DNA of 64,000 bases from Trabulsiella odontotermitis (GCF_030053895.1 NZ_CP125781.1:2976001-3040000); one strand, 5' to 3'; shown: positions 28,594 to 38,660, counted from the stretch's first letter. A program made the numbers and translations. The notes: generated from the sequence alone by a model not told the origin.

Positions 28594-29253
28594 ATGCAGT
28601 TTGACTGGAGTGCCATCTGGCCTGCCATTCCGCTTTTGATGGAAGGCGCCAAAATGACGCTGTTGATCTCAGTTGTCGGCCTGATTGGCGGCGTGATCAT
28701 CGGTCTGGCAGCAGGTTTTGCGCGCTGCTTTGGCGGCTGGATTTCCAACCATATCGCACTGGTCTTCATCGAAGTGATCCGCGGCACCCCGATCGTCGTG
28801 CAGGTGATGTTTATCTACTTCGCCCTGCCGATGGCGTTTACCGACCTGCGCATTGATCCGTTCAGCGCCGCCGTCGTCACCATCATGATTAACTCCGGCG
28901 CCTACATCGCGGAAATCACCCGTGGCGCGGTATTGTCTATTCATAAGGGCTTTCGCGAAGCCGGTCTGGCGCTGGGGCTGTCCCGCCGCGAAACCATTCG
29001 CCATGTGATCCTACCGCTGGCGCTGCGCCGTATGCTGCCGCCGCTCGGTAACCAGTGGATCATCAGCATTAAAGATACCTCGCTGTTTATTGTTATCGGC
29101 GTCGCCGAACTGACCCGTCAGGGCCAGGAGATCATTGCGGGTAACTTCCGTGCCCTGGAAATCTGGAGTGCGGTCGCCGTGTTCTATCTGATCATCACCC
29201 TGGTGCTGAGCTTCATTCTGCGTCGTCTTGAAAGAAGGATGAAAATCCTGTGA
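28594..29253 (+). CDS. glnP: Glutamine ABC transporter permease GlnP
   Basis: A 219-residue inner-membrane permease of the HisMQ-type polar amino acid family, with about five membrane segments. The EAA loop that contacts GlnQ is [24 protein letters not shown]. The ATG at 28594 follows AGGAAC; a start at 28531 would begin within the REP element. Its stop overlaps the glnQ GTG start by four bases. Confidence 0.97.
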   Translation: MQFDWSAIWPAIPLLMEGAKMTLLISVVGLIGGVIIGLAAGFARCFGGWISNHIALVFIEVIRGTPIVVQVMFIYFALPMAFTDLRIDPFSAAVVTIMINSGAYIAEITRGAVLSIHKGFREAGLALGLSRRETIRHVILPLALRRMLPPLGNQWIISIKDTSLFIVIGVAELTRQGQEIIAGNFRALEIWSAVAVFYLIITLVLSFILRRLERRMKIL

Positions 29254-29972
29254 TTGAATTTAAAAACGTCTCCAAGCACTTTGGCCCGACCCAAGTGCTG
29301 CATAACATCGATCTGAACATCAAACAGGGTGAAGTGGTGGTGATTATCGGTCCGTCAGGCTCCGGTAAATCGACGCTGCTGCGCTGCATCAACAAGCTGG
29401 AAGAGATCACCAGCGGCGAGCTTATCGTCGACGGTCTGAAAGTGAACGATCCGAAAGTGGACGAACGCCTGATTCGCCAGGAAGCCGGCATGGTGTTCCA
29501 GCAGTTCTACCTGTTCCCGCATCTGACGGCGCTGGAAAACGTCATGTTTGGCCCGCTGCGCGTGCGTGGCGCGGATAAAGCCACCGCCGAGAAACAGGCG
29601 AAAGATCTGCTGGCGAAAGTGGGGCTTGCCGAGCGCGCGCACCACTACCCGTCTGAGCTTTCCGGTGGTCAACAGCAGCGCGTCGCGATTGCCCGCGCGC
29701 TGGCGGTAAAACCGAAAATGATGCTGTTTGATGAGCCGACTTCGGCGCTGGATCCGGAACTGCGTCATGAAGTGCTGAAGGTGATGCAGGATCTGGCCGA
29801 AGAAGGCATGACGATGGTGATTGTCACCCACGAAATCGGCTTTGCTGAGAAAGTGGCTTCCCGTCTGATTTTCATCGATAAAGGCCGTATCGCGGAAGAT
29901 GGCGACCCGCAGGCGTTAGTCAAAAACCCACCGAGCCAGCGCCTGCAGGAATTCCTGCAACACGTTTCCTGA
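29250..29972 (+). CDS. glnQ: Glutamine ABC transporter ATPase GlnQ
   Basis: A 240-residue ATPase that energises glutamine uptake with GlnHP. Walker [10 protein letters not shown] is near residue 34, the signature LSGGQQQR near 136, and Walker [14 protein letters not shown] follows. The start is a GTG in the overlap GTGA with the glnP stop, giving the same N-terminus [12 protein letters not shown] as E. coli. AAGGATG precedes it within glnP. A GC-rich hairpin follows the gene. Confidence 0.97.
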   Translation: MIEFKNVSKHFGPTQVLHNIDLNIKQGEVVVIIGPSGSGKSTLLRCINKLEEITSGELIVDGLKVNDPKVDERLIRQEAGMVFQQFYLFPHLTALENVMFGPLRVRGADKATAEKQAKDLLAKVGLAERAHHYPSELSGGQQQRVAIARALAVKPKMMLFDEPTSALDPELRHEVLKVMQDLAEEGMTMVIVTHEIGFAEKVASRLIFIDKGRIAEDGDPQALVKNPPSQRLQEFLQHVS

Positions 29973-29984
29973 TAGTCCTCCCCG

Positions 29985-30007
29985 CTCTCTCCCCGCCGGG
30001 GAGAGAG
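29985..30007 (+). terminator. GC-rich hairpin after glnQ
   Basis: CTCTCTCCCC pairs perfectly with GGGGAGAGAG across a three-base loop, 12 bases past the glnQ stop. There is no T run, so it may act as a 3' stability hairpin rather than a classical terminator. Confidence 0.5.
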
Positions 30008-30099
30008 TCATTACCTCACCAGATTGTTCTCAAAACCCGCGCGCTGGCGTCTGCCTTCTATACTTATCATTTTGTTGGACATTTTCGACGGAGGCTATC

Positions 30100-32325
30100 G
30101 TGCCGTGGGTTTTCCTCTTCCTTTTCGCACTGTTCAGTGCGCCGCTACAGGCGGTGACGATCCCGGGGGTCACCTCCGGCGCCTCGTCTGACGCCAGTCA
30201 GGCGTCTGTCCAGGAGCCCGATCTGGCGCAGAAAAAAGCGGCCTATGCGGCGCTGGCTGATGTCCTGGAAAACGACACGTCGCGCAAAGAACTGATCGAA
30301 CAGCTGCGCCAGGCGGCAGCCACGCCGCCCGCAGAACAGGTGCCGAAAATCATCCCGCCGGAGGTTACTGAGCAAAAAACAGTGCTCGAAAACGTCACCG
30401 ATGTCAGCCGTCACTATGGCGAACAGCTTTCATCGCGCTTCGCCCAGCTCTGGCGCAACATTACCGGCTCGCCACATAAGCCGTTTAACCCGCAAACCTT
30501 CACCAACGCCCTGACCCATTTTCTGCTGCTGGCCGCGCTGGTGTTCGCCATCTACGGCCTGTTACGGCTCTGCGCGCTACCGCTGTACCGCAAAATGGGG
30601 CAATGGGGGCGACGGAAAAACCGCGAGCGCAATAACTGGCTGCAATTGCCGTTGATGATCGTTGGCGCGTTTATTATCGACCTGCTGTTGCTGGCATTCA
30701 CATTATTTATCGGCCAGATGCTGAGCGATAACCTGAACGCCGGCAGCCGCACCATCGCCTTTCAGCAGAGCCTGTTTCTCAATGCCTTTGCGCTGATCGA
30801 GTTTTTCAAAGCGATTCTGCGGTTGGTTTTTTGCCCCCGGGTTCCCGAGCTGCGACCGTTTAATACGCAGGATGACGTCGCGCGTTACTGGAATCTGCGG
30901 CTGAGCACACTGAGCAGCCTTATCGGCTACGGGTTGATTGTGGCGGTGCCGATTATCTCTAACCAGATCAACGTGCAGGTGGGTGCGCTGGCAAACGTGG
31001 CGATTATGCTGGTGATCACCCTCTGGGCGCTGCGGTTGATTTTCCGCAACAAACAGAATATCACCCACAGCCTGCAACAACTGGCTGACCATTCGCTGCC
31101 CTTTTTCAGCCTGTTTATCCGCGCCTTTGCGCTGGTGTGGCACTGGGTAGCGAGCGCCTATTTTATCGTGCTGTTCTTTTTCTCGCTGTTCGACCCCGGC
31201 AACAGCCTGAAATTTATGATGGGCGCGACGGTGCGCAGTCTGGCGATCATCAGTATTGCGGCTTTCGCGTCCGGCATTCTTTCCCGCTGGATTGCGAAAA
31301 CCATCACCCTGTCGCCGGAAACGCAGCGCAGTTATCCTGAGCTGCAAAAACGACTTAACGGCTGGATCTCCGCGTCATTAAAATTCGCCCGCTTCCTGAT
31401 TGTCTGCGTTGCCGTCATGATGTTGCTCAGCGCCTGGGGGCTGTTCGATTTCTGGCAATGGCTGCACTACGGCGCGGGGGAGAAAACCGTCGATATCCTG
31501 ATCCGCATCGCGCTGATCCTCTTTTTCTCTGCGGTGGGCTGGACGGTGCTCGCCAGTCTTATCGAAAACCGCCTCGCGTCAGATATTCACGGTCGCCCGC
31601 TCCCCAGCGCGCGCACCCGGACGCTGCTGACACTGTTTCGTAATGCGCTGGCGGTAGTCATCAGTACCATCACGGTGATGATTGTGCTGTCGGAAATTGG
31701 TGTGAATATCGCCCCGTTGCTGGCCGGTGCCGGGGCGCTGGGTCTGGCAATCTCGTTCGGTGCGCAGACGCTGGTGAAAGATATCATTACCGGGATCTTT
31801 ATTCAGTTTGAGAACGGCATGAATACCGGTGATCTGGTGACCATCGGACCGCTGACCGGGACGGTGGAGCGGATGTCAATTCGGTCTGTTGGCGTGCGTC
31901 AGGATACCGGTGCGTATCACATCATTCCCTGGTCGTCGATCACCACCTTCGCTAACTTTGTCCGCGGCATTGGTTCGGTAGTGGCGAACTATGACGTCGA
32001 TCGTCAGGAAGATACGGATAAGGCCAACCAGGCGCTGAAAGATGCCGTCGCTGAGCTGATGGAGCAGGAAGAGATCCGCGGTCTTATCATCGGCGAACCG
32101 TCGTTTGCCGGACTGGTGGGGCTGACCAATACCGCGTTTACCCTGCGCGTCTCCTTCACCACCCTGCCGCTGAAGCAGTGGACCGTGCGCTTTGCGCTCG
32201 ACACGCAGGTGAAAAAACACTTCGACCGCGCGGGCATTCGCGCGCCGGTACAGACCTACCAGATGCTGCCGGTCAGCGGCGCCGCACCCGAAGGCCAGCC
32301 ACCGCCGCAGGAGCCGACGCTTTAA
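30100..32325 (+). CDS. ybiO: Mechanosensitive channel YbiO (MscS family)
   Basis: A 741-residue MscS-family channel, the same length as E. coli YbiO. It has a signal peptide (cleaved near LQA|VTIP), a periplasmic region to about residue 140, around ten more membrane segments and the conserved pore and beta domain ([23 protein letters not shown], then [17 protein letters not shown]). It opens on membrane tension to relieve hypoosmotic stress. The start is a GTG at 30100 with GGAGG six or so bases upstream. Its end overlaps the convergent rlmF stop by four bases. Confidence 0.94.
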   Translation: MPWVFLFLFALFSAPLQAVTIPGVTSGASSDASQASVQEPDLAQKKAAYAALADVLENDTSRKELIEQLRQAAATPPAEQVPKIIPPEVTEQKTVLENVTDVSRHYGEQLSSRFAQLWRNITGSPHKPFNPQTFTNALTHFLLLAALVFAIYGLLRLCALPLYRKMGQWGRRKNRERNNWLQLPLMIVGAFIIDLLLLAFTLFIGQMLSDNLNAGSRTIAFQQSLFLNAFALIEFFKAILRLVFCPRVPELRPFNTQDDVARYWNLRLSTLSSLIGYGLIVAVPIISNQINVQVGALANVAIMLVITLWALRLIFRNKQNITHSLQQLADHSLPFFSLFIRAFALVWHWVASAYFIVLFFFSLFDPGNSLKFMMGATVRSLAIISIAAFASGILSRWIAKTITLSPETQRSYPELQKRLNGWISASLKFARFLIVCVAVMMLLSAWGLFDFWQWLHYGAGEKTVDILIRIALILFFSAVGWTVLASLIENRLASDIHGRPLPSARTRTLLTLFRNALAVVISTITVMIVLSEIGVNIAPLLAGAGALGLAISFGAQTLVKDIITGIFIQFENGMNTGDLVTIGPLTGTVERMSIRSVGVRQDTGAYHIIPWSSITTFANFVRGIGSVVANYDVDRQEDTDKANQALKDAVAELMEQEEIRGLIIGEPSFAGLVGLTNTAFTLRVSFTTLPLKQWTVRFALDTQVKKHFDRAGIRAPVQTYQMLPVSGAAPEGQPPPQEPTL

Positions 32326-33248
32326 CGCGGGCGCGAGGCGAAACGGCGACGTTGCTCGTCATTCATAAAGGTCCAGGCGATAAAGCGACTCTGCTTTTGT
32401 CCCTGGGCCATCTCTTTTTTCACCACCTTCACGGTACCTGCCTGCGTCAGCGCGCGGTACAGCTCCGGCAGATTATCGCCACGAGAAACCAGCGAGGTGA
32501 ACCACATCACCTGACGCGCGAACTGCTGACTTTCGGCAATCATTTTACTGATGAAGGCCACTTCGCCGCCCTCGCACCATAATTCCTGCTGCTGACCGCC
32601 AAAGTTGAGTGCATCGTTTTTGTCCTGCCCCAGATTGCGGCGTTTGCGCTCGCTGCCCTGACGCGCGGCGGCGGCAGAATCATGGAATGGCGGGTTACAC
32701 AGCGTAGCGTCGTATTCTTCATTTTTATGGATGATGCCACTGAAAATCTGCTGTGTATTTTTCTGCCTGCGCAGGCGGATCTGACGGCTCAGCCCGGCAT
32801 TGCCGCTGACAATCGCCTGTGCGCTGGCAAAAGCATCGGCATCCACTTCGCTGCCGGTAAAACGCCAGCCGTATTCATGCGCACCAATCAGCGGATAAAT
32901 GCAGTTGGCACCGATGCCGATATCGAGAACGGTAGCATTGCGCGGGATCTCGCCGGTCGTTTCGCCCAGCAGATCCGCCAGATGGTGAATGTAATCAGCG
33001 CGCCCCGGTACTGGCGGGCAGAGAAAACCATCAGGAATGTTCCAGTGCTCCACACCATAAAAATGCGCCAGTAACGCTTTGTTCAGCGCTTTCACCGCCA
33101 GCGGATCGGCAAAATTGATCGTCTGCTCCCCCGCCGGGTTGAGCGTTAAAAAAGGCGCCAGTTGGGGGCTGGTCTGGCTCAGCGCGGTGAGATCGTAGCG
33201 GGTGTTGTGACGGTTACGCGGGTGCAGTCCCGGCTTCTGGGCATTCAT
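32322..33248 (-). CDS. rlmF: 23S rRNA m6A1618 methyltransferase RlmF
   Basis: A 308-residue SAM-dependent methyltransferase that methylates N6 of adenine 1618 of 23S rRNA. The SAM-binding motif appears as [16 protein letters not shown] and the catalytic NPPF motif in [14 protein letters not shown]. The C-terminus is basic. Length equals E. coli RlmF (YbiN). It is monocistronic and convergent with ybiO. A flavin reductase-like gene, absent at this place in E. coli, is divergent from it. Confidence 0.96.
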   Translation of the reverse strand: MNAQKPGLHPRNRHNTRYDLTALSQTSPQLAPFLTLNPAGEQTINFADPLAVKALNKALLAHFYGVEHWNIPDGFLCPPVPGRADYIHHLADLLGETTGEIPRNATVLDIGIGANCIYPLIGAHEYGWRFTGSEVDADAFASAQAIVSGNAGLSRQIRLRRQKNTQQIFSGIIHKNEEYDATLCNPPFHDSAAAARQGSERKRRNLGQDKNDALNFGGQQQELWCEGGEVAFISKMIAESQQFARQVMWFTSLVSRGDNLPELYRALTQAGTVKVVKKEMAQGQKQSRFIAWTFMNDEQRRRFASRPR

Positions 33249-33343
33249 GGCTTTCTCCTGTTTTCCGCGCGTAAGATACCCGTTGACGGCGGCGGGGTAA
33301 ATAAGTGAGGCTGGAGAAAATCATGACGACAACAAGGTGCGCT

Positions 33344-33958
33344 ATGTATTTCTATCAACCTTCGCAGGGACACGGACTGCCACACGACCCGCTGAACGCC
33401 ATTATCGGCCCGCGCCCTATCGGCTGGATCGCCTCCCTCGACGCACAGGGACGACGCAACCTGGCGCCCTACAGCTTCTTCAATTGTTTTAACTATCGTC
33501 CGCCGATTATCGGTTTCGCCAGCAGCGGCTGGAAAGACAGCGTACAGAACATCGTGGAAACGAAGGAATTTGTCTGGAATCTGGCGACACGAGACCTTGC
33601 CAGCGCCATGAATGAAACCTCCGCCAGCCTGCCCCACGGCGAAGACGAATTTGCTGTCGCAGGCTTAACCCCGGCGGCAAGCCGCTTTGTGAAGGCGCCA
33701 CGCGTGGCGGAAAGCCCGGTCAATTTTGAGTGCAAACTGTCACAATGCATTCAGCTCACCGCCGCCGACGGCACCCCAGTCGAAAGCTGGCTGGTGCTGG
33801 GCGAAGTGGTTGGTATTCATATTGATGAAAGATTACTTGAAAACGGCATTTATCAGACCGCCAGAACTAATCCGGTACTGCGCGCAGGCGGCCCTACCGC
33901 GTATTACACCATTAGCGATAGCCACCGGTTCGACTTAGTCCGGCCGGATGCCAGATAA
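33344..33958 (+). CDS. Flavin reductase-like FMN-binding protein
   Basis: A protein of about 204 residues with the FMN-binding split-barrel fold of the flavin reductase/NtaB-DIM6 family. The characteristic opening DPLNAIIGPRPIGWIASLD and APYSFFNCFNYRPPIIGFAS line the FMN site, and later ESPVNFECKL is typical. I chose the ATG at 33344 (MYFYQPSQGHGL), preceded by AAGGTG; an ATG at 33323 with GGAGA upstream would add seven residues and is also possible. The partner enzyme or substrate is unknown. A terminator hairpin follows. E. coli K-12 carries fiu-ybiX near here instead. Confidence 0.85.
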   Translation: MYFYQPSQGHGLPHDPLNAIIGPRPIGWIASLDAQGRRNLAPYSFFNCFNYRPPIIGFASSGWKDSVQNIVETKEFVWNLATRDLASAMNETSASLPHGEDEFAVAGLTPAASRFVKAPRVAESPVNFECKLSQCIQLTAADGTPVESWLVLGEVVGIHIDERLLENGIYQTARTNPVLRAGGPTAYYTISDSHRFDLVRPDAR

Positions 33959-33967
33959 CTCTTCATA

Positions 33968-33994
33968 AAACAGCCACTTCCATGTGGCTGTTTT
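33968..33994. terminator. Terminator after the flavin reductase-like gene
   Basis: AAACAGCCAC pairs with GTGGCTGTTT across a six-base loop and is followed by further T, ten bases past the stop. Confidence 0.85.
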
Positions 33995-34120
33995 GTCAAC
34001 GAAATGTCAGTTTTTGTTGTTCAAAAAATACGCATTTCACCATCAATTTTTTGCGCGCATCCTCGCTTCGTGACCACCTACACTTCTATAGTATTCCGTC
34101 GAAACAGAGAGGTTGTCACC

Positions 34121-34384
34121 ATGAAAAGAAGTCTTGCGTTGATTGCTGCTGGCGCGTTAGCCGCCTTCTCTTTCGCGTCACAGGCGGAGCCACAGCAACT
34201 GAACCGGGGTGAGACCGGGCAGCTACGTCCGGCCGGTACGGTGTCCGTGAGCGGTGCCAGCAGTCTTGATGAGCTGCAGGCTAAACTGGCAGAAAAAGCC
34301 CAGGAAAAAGGGGCAACGGGCTATGTGATTAACGGTGCCAGCGGTGAAAACAAAATGTTCGGTACGGCCACCATCTACAAATAA
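34121..34384 (+). CDS. mcbA: Periplasmic stress protein McbA (YbiM), YhcN/BhsA family
   Basis: An 87-residue secreted protein with a signal peptide (residues 1-22, SQA|EPQQL) and the DUF1471/YhcN domain, ending in the conserved ATIYK. E. coli McbA affects biofilm formation and colanic acid, and the family responds to stress. AGAGAGG lies upstream of the ATG at 34121; the frame runs open further upstream to 34004 but without the signal peptide start. The paralogue ybiJ is 0.7 kb downstream, with ybiI between. Confidence 0.93.
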   Translation: MKRSLALIAAGALAAFSFASQAEPQQLNRGETGQLRPAGTVSVSGASSLDELQAKLAEKAQEKGATGYVINGASGENKMFGTATIYK

Positions 34385-34406
34385 TGCCCTTTTTCCCCGC
34401 CATCAG

Positions 34407-34437
34407 AATGCACTCACACCGTGGGTGCATTATTTTT
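34407..34437 (+). terminator. Terminator of mcbA
   Basis: AATGCACTCAC pairs with GTGGGTGCATT (one wobble) around a three-base loop, followed by a T run. Confidence 0.85.
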
Positions 34438-34511
34438 ATCTGTCTCTTGTTTGTTTAATTTTTGACCACATATAATAGATTACGATGATGTGACAATGTC
34501 GGAGGTGAGAC

Positions 34512-34778
34512 ATGGCTTCAGGATGGGCAAATGATGATGCCGTTCAGCAACAAATCGACAGCACGGTTGATGATGCCGTCGCGCGCGTGAGAAATGCTAT
34601 TTCAGGTGGTGAAAGCCTCAAATTTTGTGATGAATGCGCAGAGGCGATCCCGGAGGCACGCAGAAAGGCCGTGCCGGGTGTCAGATACTGCATCAAATGC
34701 CAGCAGCAGAAAGATTTACATAACTCTACGTTTTCGGGATATAATCGCCGTGGTTCAAAGGACAGCCAGCTTCGCTGA
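34512..34778 (+). CDS. ybiI: DksA/TraR-type zinc-finger protein YbiI
   Basis: An 88-residue protein with a C4 zinc finger of the DksA/TraR type: FCDECAEAI and the later YCIKCQQQ supply the four cysteines. It keeps the end NRRGSKDSQLR found in E. coli YbiI. The N-terminal coiled-coil part is short compared with DksA (151 residues). Whether it binds RNA polymerase is not known. GGAGGTG precedes the ATG. It lies alone between two YhcN-family genes. Confidence 0.92.
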   Translation: MASGWANDDAVQQQIDSTVDDAVARVRNAISGGESLKFCDECAEAIPEARRKAVPGVRYCIKCQQQKDLHNSTFSGYNRRGSKDSQLR

Positions 34779-35061
34779 CAAATCCTTACCTGTTTACACA
34801 GAATAACTCAACGTCTTTACTTCCACGATTTCTGGCGAAATAAGTCGCATTCCGTGCCTTTTTCGCCAGGTGATCGACTTCACACTTCCTTTCTGTGCGT
34901 TTTCGAAAAATAATTTATTAATAATCAATAAATTATTATTGATTCAAATTATTTGATGAAGACTATCAATTATGTTCGATTTTCTCCATCGACTAAAAAC
35001 GTGATACTCATCACATCGACGGAACATCGTCCTCTACAAAACAACCTGCGAGAATCTGAAC
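34779..35061. other. AT-rich region before ybiJ with nested inverted repeats
   Basis: AATAATTTATT (34909-34919) and AATAAATTATT (34927-34937) are perfect 11-bp arms with a seven-base spacer; AATCAAT and ATTGATT (34923-34944) form a second, overlapping palindrome. No reading frame is convincing. Such AT-rich DNA upstream of a stress gene is a candidate for H-NS binding or a regulator site. Confidence 0.45.
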
Positions 35062-35322
35062 ATGAAAAACGTTAAATATGCTGTTGCTGCCATCGCCCTG
35101 TCTACGCTCTCCTTTGGTGCTTTCGCTGCTGATGCCGTTTCTCCGGCGCAGGCGCAGGGCATGAATAAAATTGGTGTGGTTTCCGCTGAAGGCGCAAGCA
35201 CGCTGGATGGTCTGGAAGCAAAACTGGCTGAGAAAGCGGCTGCTGCAGGCGCAACGAGCTACAGCATCACGTCCGCTAACACGAATAACAAAGTGAGCGG
35301 TACTGCCGTTATTTACAAGTAA
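35062..35322 (+). CDS. ybiJ: Periplasmic protein YbiJ, YhcN/BhsA family
   Basis: An 86-residue secreted protein with a signal peptide (1-22, AFA|ADAVS) and the DUF1471 domain, including the stretch NKIGVVSAEGASTLDGLEAK and the end TAVIYK seen in E. coli YbiJ. It is a paralogue of mcbA. Function is unknown beyond the family's link to stress and biofilm. An AT-rich palindromic region precedes it and a strong terminator follows, so it is monocistronic. Confidence 0.93.
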   Translation: MKNVKYAVAAIALSTLSFGAFAADAVSPAQAQGMNKIGVVSAEGASTLDGLEAKLAEKAAAAGATSYSITSANTNNKVSGTAVIYK

Positions 35323-35378
35323 GCCACATACCCTCTGTGTTGATTAACCCTCATTAACCCTGTTTGTTACCCTTGCTT

Positions 35379-35410
35379 GCCCGTCCTCGCCACTGGACGG
35401 GCTTTTTTTT
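35379..35410 (+). terminator. Terminator of ybiJ
   Basis: GCCCGTCC pairs with GGACGGGC across an eight-base loop, followed by eight T. Confidence 0.92.
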
Positions 35411-35434
35411 GCTCTTTTTCCGGCAATCAGCCCG

Positions 35435-36400
35435 TTACCAGCATTCCGCCACACGAGCCAGCCCTGCTTCAAGGCTTGCGACTTCGCCGGTCGCCAGTAA
35501 ACAGCAGGCGAGCTGAATTTTCAGCGACTGCGGCACCGGCTCGCTGCCCGCCACGCAGCGCTCAATCCAGTGCGCGGTGATCAGCGGATCTTTCGACGCG
35601 GGCAGGATGACGTCGCGGTTATCTTCGCTCTGGCGCTCAACCAGTACCTGCACACCGTTTTCATCGATCAGATTAATCTGCGGGCAACGCTGCGGGCTGG
35701 CATACACTTCGCCTTCGGTGCCATGCAGCAAAATGCCACGTCCGCCGATATCAGTGAAAAAGCTGGCAACACGGGTGACATATTCCGGGTGAGAGACACT
35801 CGACAGGCGCAGCGCGGCGCTTTCCGCAAACGGGGTTGCCAGTTTCGCCAGCGTGTGCGCGCTGTTACGTACGCCCATCCGCCAGCGCATCGCCAGCTGT
35901 TTTTCCATCGGTGGGCACAGCGCGCTGACTGGCATATAGACCGGCTGATGACCTTCCAGTTTGGCCTGCGCCTGCCCGGCGTGGCGCGTAGCCTCGATGC
36001 CGATCATCTCGAAAATGGTTTCCGTCAGGATGCGGGTGGGATCTTCACTCACGCCATGCACCACCACCGGAAACCCGAGCTTGTGCAGTAGCATGGCGAG
36101 CAGCGGCGTGAGGTTGGCCTGTTTGCGCGCGCCGTTATAACTGGGGATAACGATCGGCATTGGCTTTCCGACCGGAGGCGTCAGGCGGATAGTCTGCTGC
36201 TGCATCGCCTCATAAAAGCCGCGCATTTCCGCTTCACCCTCGCCCTTAATCCGCAGCGCAATGAGAATACCGCCCATTTCAAGATCCGGTACATCGCCTT
36301 CCAGCATTCGCGTATACAGGGCGCGCGCGGTATCGAAATCGAGGTCGCGCGCATGATGCTTTCCTCGCCCGACTTCTTTGATGATAGTGCGATAATCCAT
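35435..36400 (-). CDS. ybiB: YbiB, glycosyltransferase family 3-like nucleic acid-binding protein
   Basis: A 321-residue protein with the fold of anthranilate phosphoribosyltransferase (TrpD-like). E. coli YbiB lacks that activity and instead binds nucleic acids, and is LexA-controlled through dinG. The N-terminal helical domain begins MDYRTIIKEVGRGKHHARDL; the core carries PIVIPSYNGARKQANLTPL, differing from the catalytic loops of true phosphoribosyltransferases. It is 19 bases downstream of dinG on the same strand, so both should respond to DNA damage. Confidence 0.93.
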   Translation of the reverse strand: MDYRTIIKEVGRGKHHARDLDFDTARALYTRMLEGDVPDLEMGGILIALRIKGEGEAEMRGFYEAMQQQTIRLTPPVGKPMPIVIPSYNGARKQANLTPLLAMLLHKLGFPVVVHGVSEDPTRILTETIFEMIGIEATRHAGQAQAKLEGHQPVYMPVSALCPPMEKQLAMRWRMGVRNSAHTLAKLATPFAESAALRLSSVSHPEYVTRVASFFTDIGGRGILLHGTEGEVYASPQRCPQINLIDENGVQVLVERQSEDNRDVILPASKDPLITAHWIERCVAGSEPVPQSLKIQLACCLLATGEVASLEAGLARVAECW

Positions 36401-36419
36401 GTTAACTCCTTGCCTGACG

Positions 36420-38564
36420 CTATCGTCGTTTACGACGGCTCTGTTTTGCTTTGCTTTTTACTATAACCTCTGGCACATCAGGTTGCTCGATGGGAAATAC
36501 CGGCAGCGCATTAAGTAAGCGCTTACCATAACTCTTGCTCAGCAGGCGCTTATCATAGATAACCACTTCGCCCCAACAACTGTGGCTGCGGATTAGGCGC
36601 CCGACCTGCTGGATCAGGTTAAACGAGGCGCTCGGCAGGCTCTGCACTTCGAACGGATAACGGTTGAGACTCTTCAGCCATTCGCCTTCGGTGATCACCA
36701 CCGGGCTGTCGATGGGCGGAAAGGCGATTTTATGAATATGCACCTGGCTTAGCAGTTCGCCTTTCAGATCCAGCCCTTCCGCGAACGACTGCAACCCCAC
36801 CAGCACACTGCGCTCACCGTTTGCCACACGCTTGCGGTGCAGTTCCACCAGCCGGTAACGTGGCTGATCGCCCTGCACCAGCAGCATCAGGCGCAAATCG
36901 GTGACGTACTCAAGAAAACGCTGCATCGCCCGGCCACTGGCAAACAGCACCAGCATGCCGAGATGCTTTTTGCTTTCCAGCGACTGGCGAAAGAACGCGG
37001 CCATTTCGGCGATATGCTGCTCTTCGTTTTCCATCAGCGGCTCATAGCGCATCTGTGGAATCACGATTTTGCCCTGCTCAACGTGATTAAAGGGGGAATC
37101 GAGCGCCACAAAGCGGTCACCGGCGATTTCTTTCAGGCCGCTCATCTCCTGCAGGCGCGAAAAGCTGTTCAGCGAACGCAGCGTGGCGGAAGTGACAACA
37201 ATGTGCGGCACGCTGCGCCACAGTAGCTTTTCCAGTTGATCGCTGACGCGAATGCCGACGCAATGGAACATGATGTGCACCTGCCCATCACGGATTTCCC
37301 GCGTCGCCCATTTGCTCACCGGCGCGCCGGACGCCTGTACCATCGACGCCAGCCGCCACAGCTTGCTCTGGCTTTCAAACATGCCAAGGGCGCGGTTCAT
37401 CTGCAACAATACGCGGTGTAAACGCACGATATCGTGGCTGCCGGTTTTTTCGCTGAGATCGTTAAGAAACAGTTCTGACAGCCCGCGCAACTGTTCGGTG
37501 AGCTTCGCCAGTCGCTGGCAAATCGCCATAACTTCGTCAGGTAACTCGCCCATCGTGAAGCGATGCTCGGCCTCCTGGGTGGCAGGCATATAGTGATTGA
37601 GCAAAGTATTCAGCGACGAAATCAGTTCGTACAGCTCTTCGCAATGCGCATTCAACCGTTCCGGTATCGCCAGCGGCGGTGTGGTCTTCGGGCGAAATTG
37701 TTCGAGGCAGGTCGCCACCAGTTTGGTGAACAGATCTAACTGCAGCCGGTACCAGGGTGCGCTAATCTCTGCGCTCATCTCCAGCGCATCACGCGCAACG
37801 TCTGGTAAATGATGGCCTTCATCGAGGACCAACAGCAGGTTTTTCGGCTCCGGCAGCACCGCTTCGCTCTCCATCGCCGCCATCACCAGCGCATGGTTGG
37901 CGACCACCACTTCGGCTTCCTGGATTTCCCTGCGGGCGACGAAAAACGGGCATTCGCGATAGTAATGGCAGTTCCGGTTCAGGCAGCTGGCTTTGTCAGT
38001 GCTCAGCCGCCGCCAGAGATCGTCATCAATGGCGATGTCGGTGTGATCGCGCAGGCCGTCCCATTTGTAGCCATCGAGATCTGCTTTCAGCTTCGCGCAG
38101 CGCTTCTGCTCTTCCTGATTATTGGGAGTTAATGCGTCGTCAAGAAAAGCGAGCAGATCCTGTTGTGTTGGTTCGGTACTGGCGAGTGCCGTCAGGTTAC
38201 GCGGGCAGACGTAACGCCCGCGGCCAAAGGCGGCGGTAAAGCGCAGATCGGGTATGATTTTTTTCAGCAGCGGCAGATCCTTGCTGAAGATCTGATCCTG
38301 CAGGGCGACGTTGGCGGTGCTGACCACCAGCGTTTTTTGCTCTTCGCGCGCAATGGCGATGCCAGGAATTAAATAAGAAAGGGTTTTCCCGACGCCGGTG
38401 GGAGCCTCAATTGCCAGATGCCGCCCGTCTTCTCCGGCGAGCGTTTTCGCCACATCAGCAATCATCTGCCGCTGTGGGGGGCGCGGGATAAAGTCGGGGA
38501 TCTGCTCCTGAAGCGCTTTATACCAGGTGGCAATTTGCGCCTTCAGCGCGGCGGTAAGTGACAT
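36420..38564 (-). CDS. dinG: ATP-dependent DNA helicase DinG
   Basis: A 714-residue superfamily 2 XPD-like helicase with 5'-3' polarity that unwinds R-loops, D-loops and forked DNA. Walker A is EAPTGVGKT near residue 50. The iron-sulfur cluster cysteines lie in the insert RYVCPRN to LNRNCHYYRECPFF (about residues 120-205). The DEAH-type box is DEGHH and motif VI is QQVGRLIRS. The C-terminus is basic. An LexA-like site precedes it and ybiB follows in the same operon. Confidence 0.97.
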   Translation of the reverse strand: MSLTAALKAQIATWYKALQEQIPDFIPRPPQRQMIADVAKTLAGEDGRHLAIEAPTGVGKTLSYLIPGIAIAREEQKTLVVSTANVALQDQIFSKDLPLLKKIIPDLRFTAAFGRGRYVCPRNLTALASTEPTQQDLLAFLDDALTPNNQEEQKRCAKLKADLDGYKWDGLRDHTDIAIDDDLWRRLSTDKASCLNRNCHYYRECPFFVARREIQEAEVVVANHALVMAAMESEAVLPEPKNLLLVLDEGHHLPDVARDALEMSAEISAPWYRLQLDLFTKLVATCLEQFRPKTTPPLAIPERLNAHCEELYELISSLNTLLNHYMPATQEAEHRFTMGELPDEVMAICQRLAKLTEQLRGLSELFLNDLSEKTGSHDIVRLHRVLLQMNRALGMFESQSKLWRLASMVQASGAPVSKWATREIRDGQVHIMFHCVGIRVSDQLEKLLWRSVPHIVVTSATLRSLNSFSRLQEMSGLKEIAGDRFVALDSPFNHVEQGKIVIPQMRYEPLMENEEQHIAEMAAFFRQSLESKKHLGMLVLFASGRAMQRFLEYVTDLRLMLLVQGDQPRYRLVELHRKRVANGERSVLVGLQSFAEGLDLKGELLSQVHIHKIAFPPIDSPVVITEGEWLKSLNRYPFEVQSLPSASFNLIQQVGRLIRSHSCWGEVVIYDKRLLSKSYGKRLLNALPVFPIEQPDVPEVIVKSKAKQSRRKRR

Positions 38565-38578
38565 CGGGACAACCTGAA

Positions 38579-38598
38579 TACTGTATAAACAGCCACTA
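38579..38598. promoter_or_regulatory. LexA-like site before dinG
   Basis: On the minus strand TAGTGGCTGTTTATACAGTA resembles the LexA box I recall for E. coli dinG, but the first CTG/TTG triplet is GTG here. It is 15 bases before the dinG start codon. Confidence 0.5.
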
Positions 38599-38630
38599 TT
38601 GTGGCACTTTCCAGGCCGGTGGGCAAAGTA

Positions 38631-38654
38631 AAAGCCCGGCTTTTCGGCCGGGCT
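38631..38654 (-). terminator. Terminator of rhlE
   Basis: On the minus strand AGCCCGGC pairs with GCCGGGCT followed by TTTT, just past the rhlE stop. Confidence 0.85.
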
Positions 38655-38660
38655 CGCAAA

